Counted from the first letter of the stretch, positions 1 through 8,819 are shown. The stretch is DNA of 64,000 nucleotides from Amycolatopsis pittospori (GCF_013870525.1 NZ_JACBXD010000013.1:1-64000), one strand, 5' to 3'. The notes: a model not told the origin generated them from the sequence alone. Numbers and translations are program-made.

Positions 1-1
1 A

Positions 2-664
2 TGGTGGTGCGCGCCGACCACCCGGCCGCTGTCGAAACAGGTCGCGGTGCCCGCCGTACCCGCGGACCCGGCGGGCCCCACCCGGCCGCTGGCCGCGTCA
101 CGACTGCCTGGGATGCGCACCCTGCTCGCGACGGTCGCGCTGTTCTCGCTGGGGCACAACATCGCCTACACCTACATCGGCCCGATCCTGGCCGGCCTGG
201 ATTCGGCGCGGATGCTGGGCACGGCGCTGCTGGTGTTCGGCTGCGCCACGGTCGGCGGCCTGACGGCGGTCGGGTCCGCGCTCGACAGCCATCCGCGCAC
301 CGTGCTGGCGCTTTGCGGTGGCCTGACAGCCTCCGCCATCGTCCTGGTCGGCGTCAGCGACGGCGTCCCCGGCCTGATCCTGGCCGCAGCCGGACTGTGG
401 GGTCTGGCCTTCGGCGGCGCTCCCACCGCGTTCCAGGCCGTCACCGCGCTGCTCGCGGGCCCCACGGCCGACGCCGCCCAGTCGCTCACCATCGCGGCCT
501 GGAACGGCGCCGTCGCCGGGGGCGCGCTCATCGGCGGTTTGGTGCTGCCGTTGGGGACCTTCTGGCTCCCGTGGTGCGCCGCCATCGTGATCGGTCTGCC
601 GCTGCTGGTCAGCCGGCGAGTCGTGCCTTCAGTGCCCGCAGATCCGAGCCGGGTCCCGCGATGA
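2..664 (+). CDS. MFS transporter, C-terminal part (cut by left edge)
   Basis: The reading frame is open to the left edge, so the start and N-terminal half lie outside the window. The visible part holds about five hydrophobic segments rich in Gly, Ala, Leu and Val, with short charged loops. The LxSLGHNIAYTYIGP stretch and the later GLAFGGAP loop are typical of the second six-helix bundle of drug/sugar efflux transporters of the major facilitator superfamily. The substrate cannot be told. The gene converges on the amidase gene, whose stop lies inside its last 60 bases. Family call by pattern only. Confidence 0.75.
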   Translation, partial: WWCAPTTRPLSKQVAVPAVPADPAGPTRPLAASRLPGMRTLLATVALFSLGHNIAYTYIGPILAGLDSARMLGTALLVFGCATVGGLTAVGSALDSHPRTVLALCGGLTASAIVLVGVSDGVPGLILAAAGLWGLAFGGAPTAFQAVTALLAGPTADAAQSLTIAAWNGAVAGGALIGGLVLPLGTFWLPWCAAIVIGLPLLVSRRVVPSVPADPSRVPR

Positions 665-1589
665 GCGGCCAGACGTCGGAGCCGAGGAAGCCGGTCTCGT
701 CGGTCGCCGCGGTCGCGCCGCAGGTGTCGCGCACCAGTCCGTTCCGTGCCGCGAGCGCGGCCACGGCGTCCTTTGTGGACTGACCGAACACGCCGTCGGG
801 CTGGACCGCGAAACCGCGTGCCCGCAGGAGTTCCTGCGCCGTCCGCACCCGCGGCCCGGCGTCGCCGGGCTTGAGCAGCGGCCATTCGGGCAGGTCCACC
901 TTGGGTGACGCCGTGCCGAGCAGCTTCCCGACCGCGGTGCGTAGTTCCGGAAGCCTGTTGTACAGCACGGTTCCCGGGCATTCGGTCGAGTTGAAGTCCC
1001 GGTGTCCCTTGATGAATTCGGGTGCGATCCCGTACTGCGACGCGATGTACGCGACCAGCTTCACCAGCGAGTCCCACAGCGCTTGGGTGACGTCCTCGGT
1101 GCTGTAGAGCCCTTCGTTCTCGATCCCGATGCAGGTGCTGTTGTTGTTGCCCACGTTCGCGCCCTGCACGTGCTGTGTGCCGCCGCGCAGGATCTCCAGG
1201 CTGCGGTGGCGTCCTTCGGTGATGTGCCCGCCGCGGCTGTTCGTGAACTGCTGGCCGGTGTCCACCCAGCCCCGGGTGTCCATGTGGAAGTTCTGGATGG
1301 ACCTGGACGCCCAGAAGGCGTGTTCGAGCGTGTAGTCGGTGACGTTGCCCGGTTCGACCGTGTGGTGGACGACGATGTACGTCGGCTTGTGGTTCTCCAC
1401 CACGATCGAGCCGTTCGGTGGCCGCGCACCCCACGCGGCCGTGTCATGGATTGTCGGTTCTGCTGCCCCAGGCGCCGCAGACGCGGCGGAAACCGTATAT
1501 GTCCCCAGTAGCCCGACGGCGCTTACCGTCAGGCCGCCCTTGAGCGCGGTACGTCGGTCGAAGTCGGCCACGAGCGTAGCTCCCATCAT
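609..1589 (-). CDS. Tat-exported peptidoglycan-recognition / N-acetylmuramoyl-L-alanine amidase with peptidoglycan-binding domain
   Basis: Predicted exported enzyme that cleaves the amide between muramic acid and the stem peptide, or at least binds peptidoglycan. The start is placed at one of two adjacent ATGs (1589 or 1586) because a twin-arginine-like signal (FDRRTALKGG) and an Ala-rich cleavage region follow at once; the frame is open further upstream without a signal. The amidase_2/PGRP fold shows IVVHHT for the first zinc His, GIENEG, and HRDFNSTECPG for the last His and Cys. A peptidoglycan_binding_1 repeat (LLKPGDAGPRVRTAQELL) follows near the C-terminus. It converges with the MFS gene. 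About 326 residues. Confidence 0.88.
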   Translation of the reverse strand: MMGATLVADFDRRTALKGGLTVSAVGLLGTYTVSAASAAPGAAEPTIHDTAAWGARPPNGSIVVENHKPTYIVVHHTVEPGNVTDYTLEHAFWASRSIQNFHMDTRGWVDTGQQFTNSRGGHITEGRHRSLEILRGGTQHVQGANVGNNNSTCIGIENEGLYSTEDVTQALWDSLVKLVAYIASQYGIAPEFIKGHRDFNSTECPGTVLYNRLPELRTAVGKLLGTASPKVDLPEWPLLKPGDAGPRVRTAQELLRARGFAVQPDGVFGQSTKDAVAALAARNGLVRDTCGATAATDETGFLGSDVWPLIAGPGSDLRALKARLAG

Positions 1590-1659
1590 GCGCTTTGGCC
1601 GGAAAGCTAACCCGCCATCGCGCCGAAGACAACCATTGACCAACTTTTGTCGTAATGCG

Positions 1660-2535
1660 TTAGTGTTCGCCAGGGAGTGCGAACAGGCCGTCCCCGGTCT
1701 GTTCGAGCAGGCCGTCGACCAGCAGGGAGTCGAGGCAGCGGTCGCGCTGCCCGGATTCGTGCCACACCAGATCGAGCCGTGCCTTTTCGACCGGGCCCTC
1801 GGTTCCGCGCAGGACGTCGAGCAGCAATCCGCGCACCTGACGGTCGGTCCCGGCGAACTTCTGCACCTGCTTCGCGGGCCCGGCGTAGGCCGGTTTCCCC
1901 GCGTGCTGCCAGGCACAGTCGTCGTAGATCGGGCAGTCCGCGCAGCGCGGCGACCGGGCCGTGCAGACGAGCGCGCCGAGTTCCATCAGCGCCGCCGAAA
2001 GCCGGGCGGCCGGCGCGTCTTCGAGCGGAAGCAGCGCCTCGACGTCGGCCATGTCGCGGGTGTTCGACGGCGGCCCGGCGTCACCCGCGCCGTGCACCGC
2101 CCTGGCCACCACGCGCCGGACGTTCGTGTCCACCACCGGTGCCCGTTTGCCGTAGGCGAAGGCCGCGACCGCGCGGGCGGTGTACGCGCCGATACCCGGC
2201 AAGGCGAGCAGAGTGTCCACATCGGACGGTACGACGTCGCCGTGTTCGGCTGCGATGACGGCCGCGGCGGCGTGCAGCCGCAACGCGCGGCGCGGGTAAC
2301 CGAGTTTGCCCCAGGCGCGTACGACCTCGCCCTGCGAAGACGCCGCCAGCGCCGACGGCACCGGCCAGCGCGCCATCCATTCGAGCCAGATCGGCTGGAC
2401 GCGCGCGACCGGCGTCTGCTGCAACATGATCTCGCTGACCAGCACGCCCCAGGCGGTGCACTCCGGCTCACGCCAGGGCAGGTCGCGCCCCACTTCGCCG
2501 AACCACTCGATCAGCACATCCGCGTCGACGCCCAC
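1660..2535 (-). CDS. mutY: A/G-specific adenine glycosylase MutY
   Basis: Base-excision repair enzyme that removes adenine mispaired with 8-oxoguanine. In 291 residues it shows the catalytic Glu35 in SEIMLQQ, the helix-hairpin-helix LPGIGAYTARA (112-122), the catalytic Asp136 in VVDTNVRR, and a [4Fe-4S] loop with Cys191, 198, 201 and 207 in the usual C-x6-C-x2-C-x5-C spacing. The C-terminal MutT-like recognition domain is short, as in other actinobacterial MutY. It begins with GTG. A perfect palindrome at 2563-2621 separates its start from the upstream carbonic anhydrase gene, so it is probably transcribed on its own. Confidence 0.95.
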   Translation of the reverse strand: MGVDADVLIEWFGEVGRDLPWREPECTAWGVLVSEIMLQQTPVARVQPIWLEWMARWPVPSALAASSQGEVVRAWGKLGYPRRALRLHAAAAVIAAEHGDVVPSDVDTLLALPGIGAYTARAVAAFAYGKRAPVVDTNVRRVVARAVHGAGDAGPPSNTRDMADVEALLPLEDAPAARLSAALMELGALVCTARSPRCADCPIYDDCAWQHAGKPAYAGPAKQVQKFAGTDRQVRGLLLDVLRGTEGPVEKARLDLVWHESGQRDRCLDSLLVDGLLEQTGDGLFALPGEH

Positions 2536-2562
2536 CCTGGCAGCTTAAGAGGCGTGCGCCCC

Positions 2563-2621
2563 AAGTACATGAAGGCCCCCTTCCTCGCGTCTAGCGCGAG
2601 GAAGGGGGCCTTCATGTACTT
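2563..2621. repeat. Perfect 27-bp inverted repeat, 5-base loop (palindrome family A, copy 1)
   Basis: Left arm 2563-2589, loop 2590-2594, right arm 2595-2621, with no mismatch. The core is GAAGGCCCCCTTC. It begins 11 bases beyond the carbonic anhydrase stop codon and ends before the mutY start. There is no clear T-run, so it would be an unusual terminator, but the position fits a 3'-end hairpin. The copy at 31053-31109 has the same arm length and loop size and differs by a paired (compensatory) change. Confidence 0.9.
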
Positions 2622-2632
2622 CCGAACAGGGT

Positions 2633-3124
2633 CTACGCGACCTCGGAGAGGCGTCCGGTCTTCACGTCGTAGACGAAGCCGCGCACGTTGTCGGTATGCG
2701 GTAGGAAGTCGCTGCGCCGCACCCGCTGCACCGACCGGCGCACGCTGTCCTCTACCTCGCGGAACGCCTCGACGGCCCAGGTCGGGCGGAGGCCGCTGGC
2801 CTCTTCGAGCTCGTCCTTGAAGTCGTCTTCGGTGACCATGGAGAGGCCACATTCGGTGTGCTGGACGATCAGCACCTCGCGCGTGCCCAGCTTCCGCTGG
2901 CTCAGCGCGAGCGACCGGATCATGTCGTCGGTGACGACACCGCCGGCGTTGCGGAGGACATGGGACTCGCCCTGGAGCAGACCGAAGATCTCGAACACCC
3001 GGATCCGGGCGTCCATGCAGGTCAGAACCGCCACCTGAAGTGATGGCCTCGGGGACGAGCGGTCACCAGGAGTGACGTCGCCCAGCTCCTGGTTTCGCTT
3101 GAGAAGAACGTCTATGGAGGTCAC
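2633..3124 (-). CDS. Beta-carbonic anhydrase
   Basis: Cytoplasmic zinc enzyme that interconverts CO2 and bicarbonate. The zinc ligands of the beta class are present: Cys36 with the Asp38/Arg40 dyad in TCMDAR, then His89 and Cys92 in QHTECG. The start at GTG 3124 gives 163 residues, the length of the short mycobacterial type (Rv1284), which it resembles in RNAGGVVTDDMIRSL and in the GFVYDVKTGRLSEV end. A TTG at 3160 would add 12 residues with no obvious gain. Although mutY is next door, as it is beside canB in mycobacteria, the sequence is of the Rv1284 type and not the longer Rv3588c type. Confidence 0.92.
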   Translation of the reverse strand: MTSIDVLLKRNQELGDVTPGDRSSPRPSLQVAVLTCMDARIRVFEIFGLLQGESHVLRNAGGVVTDDMIRSLALSQRKLGTREVLIVQHTECGLSMVTEDDFKDELEEASGLRPTWAVEAFREVEDSVRRSVQRVRRSDFLPHTDNVRGFVYDVKTGRLSEVA

Positions 3125-3176
3125 TTGTCCATTTTGAACGGACACGCTCGGTGAGAGCAACGCTTTACGGGCTACA

Positions 3177-4277
3177 TCACGGCCCGAACCAGCGTTCTTC
3201 GGCTGTTCGTGGCGGTGCCGACGTGCGGCCGACCCGCAGTTCGGTCTGCAGGGTGATCACCTTCGGCCCGACCCGGTCCCCCGCGCTGAGCAGGAGTTTT
3301 CCCGCCGCCTTGCCCTTTTCCAGCACCGGCTGGTGGACCGTGGTGAGTCCGGAGCGTTCGGCCTCGGTGATGCCGTCGAAGCCGGTGACCGTCAGATCCT
3401 GCGGCACTCGCAGGCCCCGGCGTTCGGCTTCGGCCAGCGCGCCGAGCGCGAGGATGTCCGAAGTGCAGATCACGGCGGTGACCTGCGGATACGCGTCGAG
3501 CAGCTGTCGCGCGGCGGACGCGCCGTCGTCCACGGTGTGGTCGAAGCGCTCGACCACCGGCACGGTCGCCCAGTCGACCCCGGCCGCGGAGAACGCGGCG
3601 GCCAGCGCCTCCAGCCGGATCCGCTGCACGTGGAAATGCGCCGCGCTCTGCCGCTGGATGGAGACGAAGTCGTCGTTGCGCTCGCGGGCCAGCCGCATGC
3701 ACAGCACGCCGATCTGCCGGTGGCCGAGTGAGATGAGGTGCTCGGCCATGGCGGTGACCGCGGCCGCGTCGTCCGGGCCGACCCGGTCGACGCCGTCCAC
3801 GCGCGGCTGGTCGACGATCACCGTCGGCACCGGGCGCTCCAGCACGGCGCCCAGGTGCGGGTCGTCGTCGGGCACCGAGTAGACGACGAAGCCGTCGACG
3901 CCGGCACGATGCACGGCCGCGACGTCCTCCCGGCCCGGGCTCGCCGGGACCAGGTGCAGGCCGACGCCCGCGTCTTCGCAGGCCAGCGCGAGCCCTTCGA
4001 GTACGCCGATGGCGGCGGGGTCACGGAAGGCGTAGGAGAGGTTCTCGGTGAGTAAAAGACCGACAGCGCCCGCCTTGCGGGTCCGCAGTGATCGGGCGAC
4101 CGGGTCCGGGCCCGGGTAGCCGAGGCGGCGCGCGGTCTCGAGGACGCGTCGGCGCAACTCCGGCGACAGCTGGTCGGGTCGGTTGTAGGCGTTCGAGACG
4201 GTGGTCCTCGACACACCGAGCTCTGCGGCCAACGACGCCAGTGTCGCCTGCCTCCTGGTGCGGATAGGACGGCCCAT
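3177..4277 (-). CDS. LacI-family transcriptional regulator
   Basis: Repressor of the LacI/GalR class: an N-terminal helix-turn-helix (LASLAAELGVSRTTVSNAYNR, about residues 13-33) and hinge (RRVLETARRLGYPGPDPVARSLRTRK), then a periplasmic-binding-protein-like sensor domain ending in TVTGFDGI and LTTVHQP. ATG 4277 (366 residues) is chosen because it sits just before the HTH; the frame continues upstream with low-complexity sequence. It is transcribed away from the metal-uptake operon. The sugar or nucleoside effector cannot be inferred. A small palindrome just upstream (4283-4295) may be its own operator. Confidence 0.9.
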   Translation of the reverse strand: MGRPIRTRRQATLASLAAELGVSRTTVSNAYNRPDQLSPELRRRVLETARRLGYPGPDPVARSLRTRKAGAVGLLLTENLSYAFRDPAAIGVLEGLALACEDAGVGLHLVPASPGREDVAAVHRAGVDGFVVYSVPDDDPHLGAVLERPVPTVIVDQPRVDGVDRVGPDDAAAVTAMAEHLISLGHRQIGVLCMRLARERNDDFVSIQRQSAAHFHVQRIRLEALAAAFSAAGVDWATVPVVERFDHTVDDGASAARQLLDAYPQVTAVICTSDILALGALAEAERRGLRVPQDLTVTGFDGITEAERSGLTTVHQPVLEKGKAAGKLLLSAGDRVGPKVITLQTELRVGRTSAPPRTAEERWFGP

Positions 4278-4282
4278 CCGCA

Positions 4283-4295
4283 AACCGTAACGGTT
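4283..4295. promoter_or_regulatory. Candidate LacI-family operator
   Basis: AACCGT-A-ACGGTT is a perfect 6-bp inverted repeat ending 5 bases before the ATG of the LacI-type regulator. A further AACGTT-centred sequence lies at 4296-4307. Position and symmetry fit autoregulation; this is inference from sequence only. Confidence 0.4.
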
Positions 4296-4412
4296 CAGAA
4301 CGTTTTGCAGAAGCATCACCCGGCGTGTGGCAGGTCTCGATTCAGAGTGACCCTGGGTACAGCCGGGACTCATCGATGGGGTGCCATCAGCCGTATGGGG
4401 TACAGTTGAATC

Positions 4413-4427
4413 TGACAACGGTTTCCA
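4413..4427. promoter_or_regulatory. Candidate Zur (zinc uptake regulator) box
   Basis: TGACAAC-G-GTTTCCA, followed by TTA, resembles the actinobacterial Zur box (TGAAAAC-G-GTTTTCA type): 5 of 7 positions of the arms pair. It lies 50-65 bases before the start of the zinc/manganese-binding lipoprotein, where a Zur operator would be expected. Confidence 0.5.
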
Positions 4428-4477
4428 TTACCCGGCATCTGGGACACCTGGCCTGGGCATCCGCAGGAGTGCAGTAA

Positions 4478-5410
4478 ATGAATTCCCGCCGTACTAAGAG
4501 TGTTTTCGCGGCCGTTTCGGCCTTGGCCGTACTCGCCCTCGGCGCGACGGCCTGCGCGTCCAGCGACAAGGCGTCGACGGGCTCCGGCTCGCAGAACGCG
4601 GCCGCCGCGAACCCCGCGGGCGGCGAGAAGATCAAGGTCGTCGCTTCGACCGACGTCTGGGGCAGCGTCGTGACCGCCGTCGGCGGCGACAAGGTCGAGG
4701 TCACCTCGATCATCCACGACCCCTCGGCCGACCCGCACTCCTACGAGACCACCGCGAGCGACGCCATCGCCGCGAAGAACGCGAAGCTGACGCTGTCCAA
4801 CGGCGGCGGCTACGACGACTTCTTCTCGAAGCTCGCCGACCAGGCCACCGGCGCGCAGAAGCTGGTCGCCGTCGACATCGCCGCGACGGGCAACGAGAAC
4901 GAGCACGTCTGGTACAGCCTGCCCGGCGTCGAGAAGATCGCCGACCAGGTCGCCGCGAAGCTCGGCGAGATCCAGCCCGCGTCGAAGGACGCCTTCACCG
5001 CGAACGCGACGGCGTTCAAGGGCAAGACCCAGGAACTGCTGAAGAAGGTCACCGGACTGGGTGCCTCGGGCGGCAAGGTCGTCGCGACCGAGCCCGTCGC
5101 GCACTACCTGCTCGACAGCGCGAAGGTCACCGACGCGACGCCGCCCGCGTTCGCCGAGGCCGTGGAAGCGGAGCAGGACGTGCCCGCCGCCGCGCTCAAC
5201 GAGGTCAAGCAGCTGATCTCCGGCAAGCAGGTCAAGGCGCTGATCAACAACGCGCAGACCACCACCCCGGTCACCCAGCAGGTCGTCGGCGACGCCAAGG
5301 GCGCCGGGATCGCGGTCGTCGACGTCACCGAAACACTTCCCCAGGGTGTGACCGACTACATTGCATGGATGACGAAGTCGGTGGACGCGCTGGCGGGAGC
5401 ACTGAAGTAG
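4478..5410 (+). CDS. Zinc/manganese ABC transporter, substrate-binding lipoprotein
   Basis: Cluster A-I metal-binding protein that delivers Zn2+ or Mn2+ to the ABC importer encoded by the next two genes. The signal peptide ends in a lipobox with Cys26 (LGATAC). Metal ligands by family pattern are His87 (ADPHSYE), His143 (NEHVWYS) and His209 (PVAHYLL), plus an acidic residue in VVDVTETLPQ. The His-rich loop common in zinc-specific members is absent or short, so Mn cannot be excluded. The stop overlaps the start of the ATPase gene by one base (TAGTG). The upstream Zur-like box favours zinc. Confidence 0.9.
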   Translation: MNSRRTKSVFAAVSALAVLALGATACASSDKASTGSGSQNAAAANPAGGEKIKVVASTDVWGSVVTAVGGDKVEVTSIIHDPSADPHSYETTASDAIAAKNAKLTLSNGGGYDDFFSKLADQATGAQKLVAVDIAATGNENEHVWYSLPGVEKIADQVAAKLGEIQPASKDAFTANATAFKGKTQELLKKVTGLGASGGKVVATEPVAHYLLDSAKVTDATPPAFAEAVEAEQDVPAAALNEVKQLISGKQVKALINNAQTTTPVTQQVVGDAKGAGIAVVDVTETLPQGVTDYIAWMTKSVDALAGALK

Positions 5411-6243
5411 TGACCTCCGTACCTGCCGAGGCGCGTCCCGCGGTCCGTGTCCGCGGGGCGAGCCTCGCGTTCGGCAACCGAACCCTGTGGTCCGGGCTCG
5501 ACCTCGACGTCGAGCCCGGCGAGTTCCTGGCGATCCTCGGGCCCAACGGCTCCGGGAAGAGCAGCCTGCTCAAGGTGCTGCTCGGCCAGCAGGGCCTGCC
5601 CGAGGGCACGGTCGAGATCGCGGGGCGGCGCCCCGGCGGGCAAAACCGGCGGATCGGCTACATCCCGCAGCAGCGCGCCCTCGACGAGGGCCTGACGATG
5701 CGCGGGGTGGACCTGGTCGGCCTCGGCCTGGACGGGCACCGGTGGGGGACCGGGCTCTTCGGGATCTCGAAACGACGTCAGCTGGTGTCGCGGGCCATCG
5801 AGTCCGTCGGCGCCCAGGCGTACGCGAAGCAGCCTGTCGGCAGGCTTTCCGGTGGAGAGCAGCAACGGCTGCGGGTCGCCCAGTCGCTGGTCGGCGACCC
5901 CGAGGTCCTGCTGTGCGACGAGCCGCTGCTCTCCCTCGACCTCGCGCATCAGCGCGCCGTGTCCGAGCTGATCGACGAGCGGCGGCGTTCGGCGAATACC
6001 GCCGTCCTGTTCGTCACCCACGAGATCAACCCCATCCTGTCCTATGTGGATAGGGTGCTGTACCTGGTGAACGGCCAGTTCCGGGTCGGTAAGCCGGATG
6101 AGGTGATGAACTCGGAGACGTTGTCCGAGCTGTACGGCACGCGGATCGAGGTGCTCAAGGTCGGCGGTCAGATCCACGTCGCCGGGGCACAGAGCGCGCT
6201 GTGCGAGGACGAACCCCACCACATCGACGAACAGGCTTCGTAG
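5410..6243 (+). CDS. Zinc/manganese ABC transporter, ATP-binding protein
   Basis: ATPase of the metal importer. It has Walker A GPNGSGKS (residues 44-51), Q-loop IPQQRA, signature LSGGEQQ (146-152), Walker B LLCDEP (167-172) and switch His in VTHEIN. GTG 5410 is chosen because it overlaps the stop of the lipoprotein gene, which implies translational coupling, and because Walker A then lies at the normal distance from the start. About 30 residues after the ATPase core include a His/Asp/Glu-rich C-terminus (EDEPHHIDE) that could sense or buffer metal. Confidence 0.93.
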   Translation: MTSVPAEARPAVRVRGASLAFGNRTLWSGLDLDVEPGEFLAILGPNGSGKSSLLKVLLGQQGLPEGTVEIAGRRPGGQNRRIGYIPQQRALDEGLTMRGVDLVGLGLDGHRWGTGLFGISKRRQLVSRAIESVGAQAYAKQPVGRLSGGEQQRLRVAQSLVGDPEVLLCDEPLLSLDLAHQRAVSELIDERRRSANTAVLFVTHEINPILSYVDRVLYLVNGQFRVGKPDEVMNSETLSELYGTRIEVLKVGGQIHVAGAQSALCEDEPHHIDEQAS

Positions 6244-6418
6244 CGGAAGTGGTAGACGAAGTGAGGTCATTCGTGCGGTCCGGACCATACGCGGAACCCG
6301 CCCCGGCCGAAGGCCTCGCGATCGGGGCGGCGGGGCGCCTTGAAGTTCCAGCACGACGGATGGCGCGAACTCGCGCCCTGGCGACGCGATCGCGGTCGCG
6401 GGTTCTCGGATAAACACT

Positions 6419-7303
6419 GTGGACAAGATGTTCGATTTCGCCCTCACCGGCGAACTTCTCGGTCTCGACTTCGTGCAGACGGCGCTGCTCGCGGCCGCCG
6501 TCCTCGGCCTGGTGGCCGGAGTACTCGGCCCGCTGGTGGTGATGCGGCGGATGTCGTTCGCCGTGCACGGCACCGCCGAACTGGCCTTCACCGGCGCGGC
6601 GGGCGCGCTGCTGCTCGGTGTCGGCGTCGAACTCGGCGGACTCGCGGGCGCGGTCATCGCCGCCCTGCTGATCGGGATCCTCGGCGGCCGCGAGTCCGAA
6701 CGCGACTCGGTGATCGGCGTGATCCTCGCCTTCGGGCTCGGCATGGGCGTGCTGCTGCTGTCGTTCTACGAAGGCCGTAGCGCCAACAAGTTCGGCATCC
6801 TGGTCGGGCAGATCATCACCATCGACTCGACCAACCTGAACCTGCTCGTCGGCGCCTCGGTGGTCGTCCTGGTGGTGCTCGCGGTGATCTACCGGCCGCT
6901 GCTCTTCGCCACTGTCGACCCCGCGGTCGCGACGGCGCGCGGCGTCCCGGTCCGGCTGCTTTCGCTCATTTTCGCGGTCCTGGTCGGGATTTCGAGCGCG
7001 CTGGGCGTCCAGATCGTCGGCGCGCTGCTGGTGGTCTCGCTGATGGTGACCCCGGCCGCGGCGGCCGCGCGCGTGACGGCGAGCCCGTGGAAGGCGACGG
7101 TGCTTTCGATCGTCTTCGCGGAGATCGCCGCGCTCGGCGGGATCATCCTTTCCCTCGCCCCGGGGAAGCCGGTGAGCGCGTTCGTCACGACGATCTCGTT
7201 CGTCATCTACCTGGTGTGCCGTCTCATCGCCTGGCTGCGCGGGCGCAACTCGCGTGTCCGCGTCGACCCGACGGCACCGCAGGCGGCGCCCGCGCTGCGC
7301 TAG
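6419..7303 (+). CDS. Zinc/manganese ABC transporter, permease
   Basis: Membrane subunit of the metal importer, ABC-3 family, about eight predicted membrane helices in 294 residues. GPLVVMRRMSFAVHGTAELAFTGAAG matches the conserved coupling region of ZnuB/MntB permeases. It starts with GTG 175 bases after the ATPase gene. No separate promoter is evident in the gap, so it is taken as the last gene of the operon. Its stop nearly touches the stop of the opposing SGNH gene. Confidence 0.92.
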   Translation: MDKMFDFALTGELLGLDFVQTALLAAAVLGLVAGVLGPLVVMRRMSFAVHGTAELAFTGAAGALLLGVGVELGGLAGAVIAALLIGILGGRESERDSVIGVILAFGLGMGVLLLSFYEGRSANKFGILVGQIITIDSTNLNLLVGASVVVLVVLAVIYRPLLFATVDPAVATARGVPVRLLSLIFAVLVGISSALGVQIVGALLVVSLMVTPAAAAARVTASPWKATVLSIVFAEIAALGGIILSLAPGKPVSAFVTTISFVIYLVCRLIAWLRGRNSRVRVDPTAPQAAPALR

Positions 7304-8613
7304 CGGATCGGGTGCTCGGCGAGCGCCTTCTTCACCGCGGCGAGGAAGCCTTCGTCGATGAAGGCGAGCTGACCGCCGGCCACACTCCGCTCGACGGCTT
7401 CGAGAACCACGATGTTCGCGTTCACGAAGGCGTCGACGGCTTCGGCCTGGGACGTCTTCTGGGTGAAGTGAGCGAGCATCGTGAGGTTCGTGAACGCGCC
7501 CGAGAGGTAGCGCGAAGACGCCTTCGTGAACGAGTCGCCGTAGATCAGGACCTTCTCGTCGACGGTCCCGATCAGCGGACTCGCCGTGCGGTACACCGGC
7601 CGGTCGATGTCGCCGTTGGTCTCACCCGCGCGCTCGACCAGGCCGTCCGGGCGGAGGCTGTAGAGCGTGTTCGTCTTCGTGCCCTGCTTGTTGATCAGCG
7701 GCGGCAGGTCGGCGACCGCGTCGTACTGGCCCATGGGCACGCTCACCCAGCTCTGCGTGACACCCGGTTTGATCGCGTTCGCGATGGCGCGCGTCATCAC
7801 CAGCGCGCCCTCGTCGGCCCAGTGGGTGTCGTTCGGCGGGTAGATCGGCCGCTGCACCCGGCCCTCGGACGCGCGCAGTTCGGGCCGCAGGTCGATCGCG
7901 CGGGCGTCTTTGACCATCCGGTGCCAGGTACTCGTCTCGGCCGAGCGCGAGCAGTCCTTGCCGGGGTAGGTGTCGGGCAGGAACTGCGGGACCATCGTCG
8001 ACTTGTCCGGCGCGACGACGAGTTCGAACCGCCTGCCGGATGCCTCGACCGCGCGCCGCAGCTCGTTGATCTTGGAAATGGTCTCGGGAAGCGGCCGCGA
8101 CGGATCGCATTTCGCGTCGGCGTCGTAGCCGTAGTACAGCCAGCCGTCACGACCCTGGACGACGCGGCGATAGCCGGACGCGGCGTTCGGCGTCGGCCCC
8201 TGGGTGGGCGCCGTCTTGGGCGGCGTGGGAGCGGGAGGAGCCGGGATCGGGCCCGCCTGCTGTTGCGGCGGCGCCTGGTCGAGCGGCGCGTCCTCGCCGA
8301 AGAGACCACGGCTGATCGCGTCGGCGGCGGCGATCGCGCCCGGCCGGAACGACAGCTGGTCGATGGCCCAGGTCGGCATGTCGGTGAAGAAGCCCCAGCC
8401 CCGGTCCATCCCCGGGAACCCCGCGAGCTTGTGGTTCTCGATCTCGCCCGGCCGCACACCGAACACCCACAGCAGGGCCGGGGTGGTGAAGAACAGGAGC
8501 GCGCTGATCAGCGCCGTCAGCTGCCTGCCGCCATGGCGAGGACGGTGCAGCGCGTGCTCACGCGGAAGCCACGCCTCGTGAACGGCTGGCAGTTGCTGGG
8601 GTTCGGACGCCAC
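7300..8613 (-). CDS. Membrane-anchored AlgX/DltD-like SGNH acyltransferase or esterase
   Basis: One N-terminal membrane helix (TALISALLFFTTPALLWVF) and an extracytoplasmic SGNH-type domain. The serine motif is LIYGDSFTKAS and the Asp-His pair is in PPNDTHWADEG, the arrangement of AlgJ/AlgX/DltD O-acetylation proteins. A Pro/Gln-rich linker lies between helix and domain. GTG 8613 (437 residues) is chosen because the frame upstream runs through a palindrome and has no protein-like character. Such proteins usually work with an MBOAT acyltransferase; one is encoded 14 kb away at 22740-24173. The polymer modified is unknown. Confidence 0.8.
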   Translation of the reverse strand: MASEPQQLPAVHEAWLPREHALHRPRHGGRQLTALISALLFFTTPALLWVFGVRPGEIENHKLAGFPGMDRGWGFFTDMPTWAIDQLSFRPGAIAAADAISRGLFGEDAPLDQAPPQQQAGPIPAPPAPTPPKTAPTQGPTPNAASGYRRVVQGRDGWLYYGYDADAKCDPSRPLPETISKINELRRAVEASGRRFELVVAPDKSTMVPQFLPDTYPGKDCSRSAETSTWHRMVKDARAIDLRPELRASEGRVQRPIYPPNDTHWADEGALVMTRAIANAIKPGVTQSWVSVPMGQYDAVADLPPLINKQGTKTNTLYSLRPDGLVERAGETNGDIDRPVYRTASPLIGTVDEKVLIYGDSFTKASSRYLSGAFTNLTMLAHFTQKTSQAEAVDAFVNANIVVLEAVERSVAGGQLAFIDEGFLAAVKKALAEHPIR

Positions 8614-8712
8614 CCCACCACCGTAATCACCCCGTGTCTCCCGCAGGTGAGAACCGCCCCCAAAGCGCGTTGCGAGCGCTCGGTCCGGCCGGTCCGGTCT
8701 GTCGTGAGTCCT

Positions 8713-8767
8713 GTCCGTGAAGGCCTCCTTGAGGGACCCTGGGTCCCTCAAGGAGGCCTTCACGGAC
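8713..8767. repeat. Perfect 27-bp inverted repeat, 1-base centre (palindrome family A, variant)
   Basis: Left arm 8713-8739, centre 8740, right arm 8741-8767, no mismatch. The core GTGAAGGCCTCCTT is shared with 37783-37835. It lies about 50 bases after the stop of the first DUF445 gene and 100 bases before the start of the SGNH gene, both on the minus strand. Next to it, 8781-8819 holds a partial relative of family B (GCGTTTAG read on the minus strand). Confidence 0.88.
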
Positions 8768-8819
8768 CCAGCAACACCCGCGCGCACATAGCGATTAGGG
8801 GGCTAAACGCAGGTGCGCG

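Noticed and set aside
2633..3124. Orthologue of mycobacterial canB (Rv3588c), suggested by its place beside mutY
   Set aside because: Sequence and length fit the short Rv1284 type; the neighbourhood similarity is partial.
8614..8787. N-terminal extension of the SGNH protein through the 8713-8767 palindrome
   Set aside because: The extended frame would translate the palindrome and has no conserved feature; GTG 8613 sits just before the membrane helix.
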